Source of the DNA: Obscuribacter phosphatis_A
GTDB taxonomy: Bacteria > Cyanobacteriota > Vampirovibrionia > Obscuribacterales > Obscuribacteraceae
Length of the DNA: 64,000 nt
Direction of reading: 5' to 3'
NCBI GenBank assembly: GCA_017303615.1
Contig: JAFLCK010000023.1
Coordinates: 1 to 64,000 of the forward strand
Below, one piece after another: positions 7,594 to 15,864 of this stretch. The notes below the pieces were generated by a model. It made no database searches and had not been told where the DNA came from. It saw nothing but the letters and a program-made list of their open reading frames with translations. Position 1 is the first letter of the stretch; each line of letters begins with the position of its first letter. The position numbers were made by a program, and so were the translations under genes.

Positions 7594-8019
7594 CTACTGA
7601 TTGATTGTGGCTGACCAGTGATAGTGCTCGATGCGCCAGGAACCTTCTTCAAAGATCATAATCACATCCAGGGAACACGGAAATGTTCGACCGAGGTCAT
7701 TGGCAATAGCCGTGCCTTTCATCAAACAGCGTATTCCCTGCATGCGTTGAACATTGATCTTGGGCTTGTAGACATAGCCTACTTTTAGCTCTTCCAACTT
7801 ATATTTAGCCGCTTGTCCCTTCAGGGCTTCCAGCGGTTCTCTGGTTGGCTTAGCCCAGAACTTGGTGATCTGATTGAGATTCTTGGCGTAGTACAGGTCT
7901 CTTATATAGTGATAAAAGACTATCGCCTGCTGGCTTTCAGCTGCTCTCACCATGGGTGAAACCAAAATGGCCGCCACCGCCATCAGTGCCGATAAAGTTA
8001 GTTTCGCCGTTCTATTCAT
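7594..8019 (-). CDS. Small secreted hypothetical protein
   Basis: 141 residues with a Sec signal peptide (basic MNRTAKL, hydrophobic core LSALMAVAAILVSP, probable cleavage after VRA). The mature part, about 115 residues, begins with the helical stretch FYHYIRDLYYAKNLNQITKFW and ends with strand-like IMIFEEGSWRIEHYHWS. That helix-then-sheet order resembles small NTF2-like alpha/beta proteins, but the assignment is only a guess. It has two cysteines, Cys98 (GIRCLM) and Cys115 (FPCSL), which could form a disulfide. It lies 58 bp downstream of ilvE in the same direction and converges with the 6509 gene. Confidence 0.65.
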   Translation of the reverse strand: MNRTAKLTLSALMAVAAILVSPMVRAAESQQAIVFYHYIRDLYYAKNLNQITKFWAKPTREPLEALKGQAAKYKLEELKVGYVYKPKINVQRMQGIRCLMKGTAIANDLGRTFPCSLDVIMIFEEGSWRIEHYHWSATINQ

Positions 8020-8077
8020 GATCTTATTCCTGGTTTTGTTCTTAGACTGGTGAGAAGTCTTTCTATTTCACTGCTTT

Positions 8078-9019
8078 CTATGTCACAGCTTTCTTTCTGC
8101 AATAGACCGGTGTAAGCCAGTGATGGTACTGGGGCATTTCGCCGCGGCAGAGTGAAATGTACTTGTCTTTTATCATAGTCGATATAGGACCCGCGCTGCC
8201 AGAACCAATCGGTCGACGATCAACTTCGATAATTGGAGCTATCTGAGCGCCGGTACCGCAGAAGAAAAGCTCGTCGGCGATATAGAGTTCGGAACGGTCT
8301 ATCTGTCTGCTTTCTACTTTCAGATTCAATTCGCCTTCGGCCATCTCAACTATGGTGCGACGGGTAACGCCTTCCAGAATATTCTCGGTGGAAGGTGTGG
8401 TGATTAGTTTTCCGTTCTTGACCATGAAGACGTTCATGGCCGAACCTTCAGAGACATGACCGTTTTCAGATAGGACTATACATTCATCAAAGCCGGCCAT
8501 GAGGGCATCGGTCTTGGCCAGGGCGGTATTGGCGTAGGCGCCGACAATTTTTGCTCTAGCGGGAATAGCATTATCTTCTACTCGGCGCCAACTCGAGACT
8601 TGCACTTTCAGACCAGCCGCTCCGTGAAAATAATCACCGAAAGGTACTGTAAAAATGCAGATGTCTGAAGGATTGTTTTCTAAGGACGGTCCCACTCTGT
8701 GCACTGTTTTATAGGCGGTGGGACGAACATAGGTATCGGTGCGAGGAGCGTTCTTCTTGACCAATTCCACAGTGATTTTGCATAGCTCGTCAATCGAGTA
8801 TTTGACGTCGAGATACATGATCTTCATGCTGTCGGCCATGCGTTCGTAGTGTTCTCTCAATCTGAAGAGATAGAGTTCTTCTTCTTTAGCATTCCAGTAA
8901 CCGCGTATGCCTTCAAAGACTGCAGTGCCGTACATGAACGAATGGTTCATGATACTGATTTTGGCATCTTCCAGAGGAACTATTGCACCCTGGAAATAGG
9001 CATAATTTTTCTCGGTCAC
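8078..9019 (-). CDS. ilvE: Branched-chain amino acid aminotransferase
   Basis: 313 residues, class IV PLP-dependent aminotransferase. It interconverts Leu, Ile and Val with their 2-oxo acids using glutamate/2-oxoglutarate, the last step of branched-chain synthesis. Visible signatures are the N-terminal NHSFMYGTAVFEGIRGYW, the PLP lysine in ARAKIVGAY (Lys157), the EGSAMN loop (Glu191) and the ILEGVTRRTI phosphate-binding stretch. The GTG start at 9019 is supported by GAGGAG 8 bases upstream. It follows the TPR gene by 18 bp and is probably part of the long minus-strand unit that begins at alaS. Confidence 0.93.
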   Translation of the reverse strand: MTEKNYAYFQGAIVPLEDAKISIMNHSFMYGTAVFEGIRGYWNAKEEELYLFRLREHYERMADSMKIMYLDVKYSIDELCKITVELVKKNAPRTDTYVRPTAYKTVHRVGPSLENNPSDICIFTVPFGDYFHGAAGLKVQVSSWRRVEDNAIPARAKIVGAYANTALAKTDALMAGFDECIVLSENGHVSEGSAMNVFMVKNGKLITTPSTENILEGVTRRTIVEMAEGELNLKVESRQIDRSELYIADELFFCGTGAQIAPIIEVDRRPIGSGSAGPISTMIKDKYISLCRGEMPQYHHWLTPVYCRKKAVT

Positions 9020-9037
9020 AGCTTAGCTCCTCTTTGG

Positions 9038-9475
9038 TTATTGTCCTTTGCAGTACTGAATGCGATCTTCAATGGTGCGTCTCTGAGCATTTTCTGGTTT
9101 CAGTTCCAGATATTTCTCAAAAGCTTGAGCGGCTTGGGTCCATTGTTTATCGCTTTCGGAAAGCACGCCGTATTCATAGAAGCCATCCGGAAAGGTGGGC
9201 TCTACTTCAGTGGCTTGCTTGAATTCTTCTTTGGCTTGGTCTAATTTGCCTAAACGTTTGAGGGCTCGACCGAGAGCGGTGTGACAGGCGCCTGAGCTTG
9301 GATACTTCTTCACTTTGGCGGCGAAGAAAGCAGCTGCTTTTTCCGACTCACCAATTTGAAGCATGTAATTGCCGTTCTTCAAGACTTCGTCGAAGTTTAC
9401 TTCTTTGGCCCAAACCGAGGACAAGCTTGTAAGCAAAAGTCCTGTCAATAAAAGGCTCCCGATCGAGCTTCTCAT
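9038..9475 (-). CDS. Secreted TPR protein
   Basis: 145 residues. A signal peptide (MRSSIGSLLLTGLLLTSLSSVWA) is followed by about three TPR units, for example ACHTALGRALKRLGKLDQAKEEFKQA (71 onward) and DGFYEYGVLSESDKQWTQAA. TPRs are protein-binding helical repeats, so this is probably a periplasmic adaptor or assembly factor. It sits 9 bp after the CsgG/FlgT-like gene and 18 bp before ilvE, suggesting a role with the CsgG-like protein. Confidence 0.75.
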   Translation of the reverse strand: MRSSIGSLLLTGLLLTSLSSVWAKEVNFDEVLKNGNYMLQIGESEKAAAFFAAKVKKYPSSGACHTALGRALKRLGKLDQAKEEFKQATEVEPTFPDGFYEYGVLSESDKQWTQAAQAFEKYLELKPENAQRRTIEDRIQYCKGQ

Positions 9476-9484
9476 AGTTTCTCC

Positions 9485-10642
9485 TTAGTGCGGCTTATTG
9501 GTCTTGTTGAGCAACTTGGTGGCACTATTGACGGCGTGGTTGGCGGCGTCGTTGATCACTTGCTTAGCGGCATTATTGATGATTGTGCCGGTGGCGCTCA
9601 TCGAACGGCTCATACCGGCCGGTTCGCTGGCTCCGCCTACAGGCGAAACAACAATGGCTGATACTTCCATCGATACTTTCTTGACCGAATCGCCCACACG
9701 TACTCCCGAGCCCTTAACTATATTGCCGGTGGAACTTTCTTTATCAACCGAGTCTAGGGTGATGACAGCAACTGTGTTTTTGATCTGTTTGATCACTTTG
9801 CCGGTATCGGGGTCGGTGATGGTTTTGAAAGGTCTTTCGACCGCGAGATTGTCACCAACGGCCAGACCATTGATTTTGCCTACGTTCAAAGTTATAGAGT
9901 TGCCGGTGACATCGGCAATCTTGCCTTCTACGTTCTGAGCGGCAATAGACTGGTTGTCGGGAATTTTGGCGGCAGCGGCAATAATCTGACCACCCATATC
10001 TTCGACGGCTTGCAAGGTTGCTTCACCGGCAATTGAAGTGGCAAAGTCGGAAGAATCAACGTCGACGCCGAAAGCACCGGTGGATGATCTCTTACTTTCG
10101 CCGGTGCCGTGCACGGCGGCCAAAATCTCGGTGGTGTTTACGTCGATAACACGGGCATCAACGGCTACTTTCACCTTGCTTTTGCTGGAGCGCACTGTGC
10201 CGATGAAGCCGCCGATTCCACCTACATAAGGAATGGAGGGGATGTAACCTGTGGGTAGGCTGGCGCTTGACGATTTGGTTTCATAACCAAATTGAGTAAC
10301 CGTGCCTACGATGATCGCGTCAACGCTCAAAATTTTACCGATTTTGCAGGCGGTGGCTGGGTCGGCGCGGTCTGAAACCGAAAGATTTTGTTCTTTCAAG
10401 ATGCTATCGAGCATCTGTCTGTCAACCACTGAATAGGTACCATCGTTGACTAGTTTGGTGATGAGCAGGCTGACAATGCCTTTACCAACGTCATATGTGC
10501 CTACCACTCCAGAGACTGAGCCATATTCGAACGGCAGAATGGCAATACGTCTTTTGGTGGCGGCTAACGAGCTTTGGGGCATCGAGCCTACCAGCAAGAA
10601 GAGCGCAAACATTAGCGCCAGTGTCTTCCTCAATTTCATCAT
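9485..10642 (-). CDS. CsgG/FlgT-like envelope protein
   Basis: 385 residues with a signal peptide (MMKLRKTLALMFALFLLVG...SSLAA). Residues about 30-220 resemble the CsgG family: RRIAILPFEYG, YSVVDRQMLDSILKEQ, and then GKILSVDAIIVGTVTQFG. CsgG proteins form outer-membrane curli export channels, but many relatives have other envelope roles. Residues about 235-320 (EGKIADVTGNSITLNVGKINGLAVGD) resemble the C-terminal domain of FlgT-type proteins. There is no lipobox Cys, unlike true CsgG. Neighbouring genes for a secreted unknown and a secreted TPR protein suggest a small envelope module. No curli subunit gene is visible. SD AAGGAG precedes the tandem ATGs. Confidence 0.75.
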   Translation of the reverse strand: MMKLRKTLALMFALFLLVGSMPQSSLAATKRRIAILPFEYGSVSGVVGTYDVGKGIVSLLITKLVNDGTYSVVDRQMLDSILKEQNLSVSDRADPATACKIGKILSVDAIIVGTVTQFGYETKSSSASLPTGYIPSIPYVGGIGGFIGTVRSSKSKVKVAVDARVIDVNTTEILAAVHGTGESKRSSTGAFGVDVDSSDFATSIAGEATLQAVEDMGGQIIAAAAKIPDNQSIAAQNVEGKIADVTGNSITLNVGKINGLAVGDNLAVERPFKTITDPDTGKVIKQIKNTVAVITLDSVDKESSTGNIVKGSGVRVGDSVKKVSMEVSAIVVSPVGGASEPAGMSRSMSATGTIINNAAKQVINDAANHAVNSATKLLNKTNKPH

Positions 10643-10767
10643 CTACTCCTTACCTGATACGGCGTTTGTTAAAGATACTGGATTAACCTTTCGGTGCTTA
10701 AAGATAGGATTGAGCGGCTGATTTATTTTTGCCTAATCTATCTTTTCGCTTGCTTAGCTTAATCAGC

Positions 10768-11571
10768 TTACTTAGCTTTCTTTTTGGTCAGCATGGCCCT
10801 CCAACCGGCAATTTTGGTGCGGGATGCCTTATATCTTTTGCTCTTGGCATTTACGCCCGAAGCTATACTTATTGCCTCACCGAGGCTGCCCTTTTGAGCT
10901 TTAGCCTGGGCTGCCTGCATCCGTTCTAGGGCGTCTTGTTCCATTTCGAACTGGTCGATAAGAGCTCTTACGTCCTTAAAATGCGGCGTGTCCGGGGTAA
11001 TAGGTCTCAAGAGCGAGATTGCTTCTTGATATTTGTCTTCATCGCCCAGACTTTGCGATTGAATTATGCGGTCGCGGGTTTCCATTTCAATCATGACAGC
11101 CTGTTGTATCGGTCCAATGACGCGGGTGCTGGCTGCATTGATTACATCTCGGGCGGCGTTGTCCACCAGTCTCTTATTGAGCTGGGGGGCGCCTGAGACC
11201 GAAAAGTCTTGGTTATATTTTTGCACTGCTGCTGTATGAATAACCTGGCCGGAATTGGTTTTGACCAAGACCGAGCCGTTATATCTAATTGAACCTGACA
11301 TCTGGTCGATGCTTTCATTTATATTGCAAACCACGTACCAATCTGGGTTTACAGTTGAAAGTGCCACGTCTTGCATATTTGCCAGCTGACTAGATATACG
11401 GTCGACTATGTCTTGTTCTACACCGCTGCCATTGCCGGTGACGACGGCAATACGCACCGGCGGCGCCGCTTGGGCGGCAGTACAGCTAAACAAAAGCAAA
11501 AATAGAGTGGAGCATGCTAATGCCAAATGTTTCCACTTGGGGCTGACTTTCACCCAATTACTTATCGGCAT
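10768..11571 (-). CDS. Secreted hypothetical protein beside the CsgG-like gene
   Basis: 267 residues. The signal peptide spans about 1-35 (hydrophobic LALACSTLFLLLFSCTAAQA). The mature protein has an alpha/beta N-terminal part: VRIAVVTGNG, then a helix and DWYVVCNINESI. This resembles the nucleotide-free LpoB/CsgG-type accessory fold, but I cannot confirm a family. Next come a helical, TPR-like stretch (about 165-235) and a Lys-rich end. Its ATG (11571) is 3 bp after the ribonuclease H stop, with GAGGAG embedded in that gene's end, so translation is coupled. The CsgG/FlgT-like gene follows 125 bp downstream, so a shared envelope function is likely. Confidence 0.65.
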   Translation of the reverse strand: MPISNWVKVSPKWKHLALACSTLFLLLFSCTAAQAAPPVRIAVVTGNGSGVEQDIVDRISSQLANMQDVALSTVNPDWYVVCNINESIDQMSGSIRYNGSVLVKTNSGQVIHTAAVQKYNQDFSVSGAPQLNKRLVDNAARDVINAASTRVIGPIQQAVMIEMETRDRIIQSQSLGDEDKYQEAISLLRPITPDTPHFKDVRALIDQFEMEQDALERMQAAQAKAQKGSLGEAISIASGVNAKSKRYKASRTKIAGWRAMLTKKKAK

Positions 11572-11574
11572 TAC

Positions 11575-12018
11575 TTAGGCTCCTCTATCCATAGCTTGGT
11601 TGGCAAGACGATCGGCTTCCTTGTTTTGCTCCCGTCTGACATGGCTGATGGCAAACTTTTTGAATTTGCTCTTGAGAGCGGTTGCTTTCAGATATAAAGG
11701 TTTGAGATTTTCATTTTTGACTCGGTATTCGCCCTTTATCTGTTTGACCACCAGTTCCGAATCCATGCGCACTTCCACTTCGGGTATGCCTAAGGCGAGG
11801 GCCTTTTCTAGACCAAGCACCAGACCGGTATATTCGGCCACATTGTTTGTGGCTGTGCCAAGAAAATGCGAGATATTCTCTAGATTTTCACCGGTGGCGG
11901 CGTTGCTCAGTACAACACCACAGCCGGCTGGCCCCGGATTACCTCTAGAGCCGCCGTCGGCATAAATAAGCACTTGTTGTGGCATCGGGTTTGAAGATTG
12001 CGGACTATTTTCGCTCAT
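11575..12018 (-). CDS. rnhA: Ribonuclease HI family protein
   Basis: 147 residues. It cleaves the RNA strand of RNA-DNA hybrids in a metal-dependent reaction. The four acidic residues of the active site are visible: Asp21 (YADGGSRGNPGP), Glu62 (VAEYTG), Asp86 (RMDSELV) and Asp136 (NKEADRLAN). The sequence has the single-domain form, without the N-terminal hybrid-binding domain of some relatives. It follows alaS by 11 bp and overlaps the ribosome binding site of the next gene, so it is internal to the operon. Confidence 0.9.
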   Translation of the reverse strand: MSENSPQSSNPMPQQVLIYADGGSRGNPGPAGCGVVLSNAATGENLENISHFLGTATNNVAEYTGLVLGLEKALALGIPEVEVRMDSELVVKQIKGEYRVKNENLKPLYLKATALKSKFKKFAISHVRREQNKEADRLANQAMDRGA

Positions 12019-12029
12019 GGCAATTTTCC

Positions 12030-14732
12030 TTAAACAGCAAGCAGTTTGCTGACGATCTGATTGAAGCGATTCAGGGCTTCTGAAACTTTCTCAGGTTCTT
12101 TGCCGCCGGCTTGGGCGATGTCTGGGCGCCCACCGCCTTTACCGCCCAATATCTGAGCCACTTCAGAAGCGACTTTGCCGGCATTGAGACCTTTTTTGAC
12201 CAGCTCTGGGCTGAAAGCCGCCACCAAAGAAACCCCGCCATCAGGCTGCGGTGCCGCCAACAAGACGGCAAGATTTTCGCGATTTTTCAGATTTTCGGCC
12301 AGGCTCTTGAGCGATGTAGGCGAAATATCTTGCACCGCCTGCGCTACCACAGTCGTCTCTCCCATTTTAGAAGCCTTGGCGATAAGCTCGGGTATGCGAG
12401 CCACTGCCAATTTCTCTTCCAGCACTTGCAGCTGTTTTTCTTTCTGCTTGAGATTGTCTTGCAGCCTGTCTATCTGACTGCCTAGTTCGGCAGGCTTTAT
12501 TTTAAGGCGGTCTGTGGCATCGGTGAGATGTCTCAATTGGTCAGAGATATAGTTCCAGGCTTTTTCACCCGATAGGGCTTCGACACGGCGCACCCCTTGC
12601 GAGATACTGCCTTCCGAAATAATCTTGATTTGACCAATCTCGGCTGTATTGGCCACATGGGTGCCGCCACAAAATTCCAACGAGAAGTCGCCCATCTGCA
12701 CTACTCTTACTCTGTCGCCGTATTTCTCGCCGAACATAGCTATGGCGCCAGTCTGTTTGGCTTCGTCGATAGACATCTCGGTGGTCTTGACCGGGCTGGC
12801 TGTGCGCACCCAAGTGTTCATCAGGTTTTCGACCTGGGCCAGTTCGGCTTTGCTTGGTTGCTTGCTTAAGGTAAAGTCGAAGCGCATGGCTGCCGGTCCG
12901 ACTTGCGAACCTGCTTGTACTACTTCTTTGCCAAATATTTGTCTGACTGCAGCATGGAAGACGTGGGCGGAAGAATGGTGCAACATTGTTTCTTTACGTC
13001 TGCTGGCATCGACATCGGCATTTACTTTGGCACCATCGGCGATGACGCCCGATATAGATCTAACCCGGTGTATATGCAGACCTTCATGCTTCTTGGTGTT
13101 GAGCACTTGCAAGATGCCGTCTTCATTTTTTAGATAGCCGGTATCGCCGAGCTGACCACCCGATTCACCATAAAAGGGCGTGCAATTCAAGATGATGTCG
13201 GCTTCTTCGCCTTCAGAGATCTCGCGCAACAAATTGCCGTCTTTGCCGATGATGGCCAGTATGGTGGCTTCACTTCTCAGCTTGCCATAGCCGGTAAATT
13301 CGGTGGCGCCGTGTTCTTTCAAGACTTTACCGAGGGCTTCTTCACCGGTGATGATGACATTGAACTTGCCCACCGAAGAAACTTCTTCGTGTTTGGCTCT
13401 GGCTTTGGCAAAGCCGTCCATGTCTACGGTTTTGCCATGTTCTTGGGCGATCTCGGCTGTCAATTCGATGGGGAAGCCATAGGTGGCATAAAGATTGAAG
13501 ACATCTTCACCGGCAAGTATTTTGCCCTCTGCACCGAGCATATCGTTCAAGAGGCTGGTGCCTCGCTCGATGGTTTTGGCGAAGCGCTCTTCTTCTTCTT
13601 TGATCACTTGCACCGTGCTCTCTTTTTGAGCGACCAGTTCTTTATAGAAGTGCCCATAGATTTTCACCACTTCATCGACAAGCTTGTAGATGAAAGGCTC
13701 GGTAATGCCGAGCAGTCTGCCGAAACGAGCGGCGCGTCTGATGATGAAGCGCAGTACATAACCACGCCCGACATTAGAGGTGCGAATGCCGTCTGATACC
13801 AAGAATGTGACGGCTCTGGCGTGGTCGGCAATGATCTTGAGATAACTGTCTTGCTTGGTCTCTTGGCTTAAGTTCCAGGGTCCGTTATTGATGCCGCCTC
13901 TGTAGGGCACAGCGGCTAGGCTGGATACTTTCTCGAGAATGGGGAAAAACAGGTCGGTTTCAAAGGTATTGTTCTTGCCTTGCAAAATCAGGGCAACCCG
14001 CTCAAGACCTGAGCCTGTGTCCACATTTTTCTTTTCCAGAGGGCTGAATTTGCCTTCTTCATCTTTGTAGAGTTCCATGAACACCAGGTTCCAGAACTCC
14101 ATATAGCGATCGCCTTCGACACCCTTATAGCAATAATCGTCGAAGCTTTCGGGACCATAGTCGGGTCCGCGGTCATAATAAATCTCGGAACAAGGACCAC
14201 AAGGACCGGTGGGACCGGGCGGACCCCAGAAATTGTCTTTTCTAGACATGCGGTAGATGCGCTCTGCCGGAACGCCGACTACTTTGTTCCAGATTTCGAA
14301 GGCTTCGTCGTCGGGTGGATTCTGCTCGTCACCTTGAAAAATAGTGACATAGAGCTTCTCGGGCTCTAGTCCAAGTTCTTTGGTGACGAATTCCCAAGCC
14401 CATGGAATCACTTCTTTCTTGAAATAGTCGCCAAAGCTGAAATTGCCAAGCATCTCGAAGAAGCTATGGTGTCTGCTTGTCCGTCCAATATTTTCGATAT
14501 CAGAATCTTTACCGCCGGCTCTGGCGCATTTTTGCACGGTGACCACACGGGGCGGCTCGGTGGGTTTTGCTTGACCAAGGAAGATGGGCACAAATTGCAC
14601 CATCCCTGCTGATGTCAAAAGCAAGGTGGGATTGTCAGGAATTAAGCTGGAGCTGGGCAGATGCAGGTGTCCACGCTTGTTCTCGAAGTACGAAACAAAT
14701 TTGTCGCGGATCTCGTTACCAGTGAGCGCCAT
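12030..14732 (-). CDS. alaS: Alanyl-tRNA synthetase
   Basis: 900 residues, close to the usual bacterial size (about 875). It charges tRNA-Ala and hydrolyses mischarged Ser- and Gly-tRNA. The order is normal: class II catalytic domain (SAGMVQFVPIFLG; AGGKDSDIENIGRTSRHHSFFEMLGN), tRNA-recognition middle region, editing domain with the zinc site HSSAH and CGGTH, then a coiled-coil linker and a DHHA1-type C terminus ending near GGKGGGRPDIAQAGG. The ATG at 14732 follows a GGAGGAG ribosome binding site. It is the first gene of a long minus-strand run and is divergent from the NAD kinase gene. Confidence 0.97.
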   Translation of the reverse strand: MALTGNEIRDKFVSYFENKRGHLHLPSSSLIPDNPTLLLTSAGMVQFVPIFLGQAKPTEPPRVVTVQKCARAGGKDSDIENIGRTSRHHSFFEMLGNFSFGDYFKKEVIPWAWEFVTKELGLEPEKLYVTIFQGDEQNPPDDEAFEIWNKVVGVPAERIYRMSRKDNFWGPPGPTGPCGPCSEIYYDRGPDYGPESFDDYCYKGVEGDRYMEFWNLVFMELYKDEEGKFSPLEKKNVDTGSGLERVALILQGKNNTFETDLFFPILEKVSSLAAVPYRGGINNGPWNLSQETKQDSYLKIIADHARAVTFLVSDGIRTSNVGRGYVLRFIIRRAARFGRLLGITEPFIYKLVDEVVKIYGHFYKELVAQKESTVQVIKEEEERFAKTIERGTSLLNDMLGAEGKILAGEDVFNLYATYGFPIELTAEIAQEHGKTVDMDGFAKARAKHEEVSSVGKFNVIITGEEALGKVLKEHGATEFTGYGKLRSEATILAIIGKDGNLLREISEGEEADIILNCTPFYGESGGQLGDTGYLKNEDGILQVLNTKKHEGLHIHRVRSISGVIADGAKVNADVDASRRKETMLHHSSAHVFHAAVRQIFGKEVVQAGSQVGPAAMRFDFTLSKQPSKAELAQVENLMNTWVRTASPVKTTEMSIDEAKQTGAIAMFGEKYGDRVRVVQMGDFSLEFCGGTHVANTAEIGQIKIISEGSISQGVRRVEALSGEKAWNYISDQLRHLTDATDRLKIKPAELGSQIDRLQDNLKQKEKQLQVLEEKLAVARIPELIAKASKMGETTVVAQAVQDISPTSLKSLAENLKNRENLAVLLAAPQPDGGVSLVAAFSPELVKKGLNAGKVASEVAQILGGKGGGRPDIAQAGGKEPEKVSEALNRFNQIVSKLLAV

Positions 14733-14918
14733 AGCTCCTCCATTGCAAAAGGTCGGCTCGGGTGCAGCAAATGCCGCAACCAGGCTAAAACAGACAGAGG
14801 CTGATTATATCTTATTTCCAGCCTTGTTATTTGATAGCTACATAAGCTTGTAATGAAGGCTATAAATCTGCTAATCTGAGCCATTCGTAAGCTCTAGCTT
14901 AGTTTGGTGTAATCAGAT

Positions 14919-15863
14919 TTGAAGCTTGAAAAAGTTCTTGTCGTTCACAAGAAGTCAACTTATCAGATTCAGGCGCAGGAACATAAAGAAGCGCGTTTTC
15001 TCAAGCTTATGGAAAGCGGCTCGGATGTTGTTTCACGGGTCAGGCTTGCCCATGAAGAGCATGTGGAAACCCTTGAATTGGTTGAGTCTGAGTTGCGCCG
15101 ACTGGGCATCAGTTTCCAGTCGCTCTGGCGCTCTCAGGTGCCCGGCATAGTCGAAGATATAGACTTGATGATATCGGTGGGGGGCGATGGTACCTTCCTC
15201 GATGCCTCCCATGCTCTGCGCAATGTGCCAATTCTTGGTGTCAACTCATCTTGCTCTTCCAGTTTCGGACATTTCTGCCTAGCCAATAAAGACAATTTTC
15301 AAGACTGCCTGGAAGGCATAATCGACGAGAGACTGCATCCAATAGATATACTGCGCCTTGAACTTTCTATAGATGGAGTAGTTATTCAGGAACTGGCCTT
15401 GAATGAAGTCTTGATTGCCCATAGTTCGCCGGCGGCCACCAGTCGGTATTTTATTAATGTAGACGGCAGGCAAGAAGAGCAGAGATCTTCGGGTATTTGG
15501 GTGAGCACTCCGGCTGGTTCCACCGGCTCGATGCGTTCAGCCGGCGGGCAGGTGAGCCCCATCGATTGTCGCAGTTTTGAATATCTGGTTCGCGAACCAT
15601 ATACAAGACCGGGTGAAAACTTTGTTTTATTGAACGGCATGCTTGATCAAGCCAAGCAGATGAAAGTAAAGTCGATGATGCGCACTGGTGAAGTCTATAT
15701 CGATGGGCCTCACATAATATATCCACTGAGCCTGGGCGAGGAATTGACCATTAAAGCCAGTCCCTATAGTTTGCGTGCTTTCATAGATAGACACGTCAAC
15801 GATATTTTCAATAAAGTCGAAGCAAAAGCCGAGTCGACATCTTGTCTGGGAGAGAACCGCTGA
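14919..15863 (+). CDS. Divergent NAD(H) kinase
   Basis: 314 residues. The NAD kinase family phosphorylates NAD(H) to NADP(H). Core motifs are GGDGT (88-92), NE (162-163) and STPAGSTGSMRSAGG (196-210). The segment after PILGVN is unusual: the common bacterial G-x-L-G-F-L is replaced by SSCSSSFGHFC. Several features recall from memory the plant NADH kinase (NADK3) clade: SAGG preceded by AGSTGSMR, LVREPYTR, and GEVYIDG near the end. The start is a TTG at 14919, which keeps KVLVVHKKSTYQ at the N terminus; no clear ribosome binding site is seen. The stop is followed one base later by the murT ATG, so the two genes are translationally coupled. Confidence 0.85.
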   Translation: MKLEKVLVVHKKSTYQIQAQEHKEARFLKLMESGSDVVSRVRLAHEEHVETLELVESELRRLGISFQSLWRSQVPGIVEDIDLMISVGGDGTFLDASHALRNVPILGVNSSCSSSFGHFCLANKDNFQDCLEGIIDERLHPIDILRLELSIDGVVIQELALNEVLIAHSSPAATSRYFINVDGRQEEQRSSGIWVSTPAGSTGSMRSAGGQVSPIDCRSFEYLVREPYTRPGENFVLLNGMLDQAKQMKVKSMMRTGEVYIDGPHIIYPLSLGEELTIKASPYSLRAFIDRHVNDIFNKVEAKAESTSCLGENR

Positions 15864-15864
15864 A

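Noticed and set aside
14733..14918. tRNA or small RNA in the alaS/NAD kinase intergenic region
   Set aside because: No cloverleaf arms or GTTCRA loop could be found; the region looks like a divergent promoter region.
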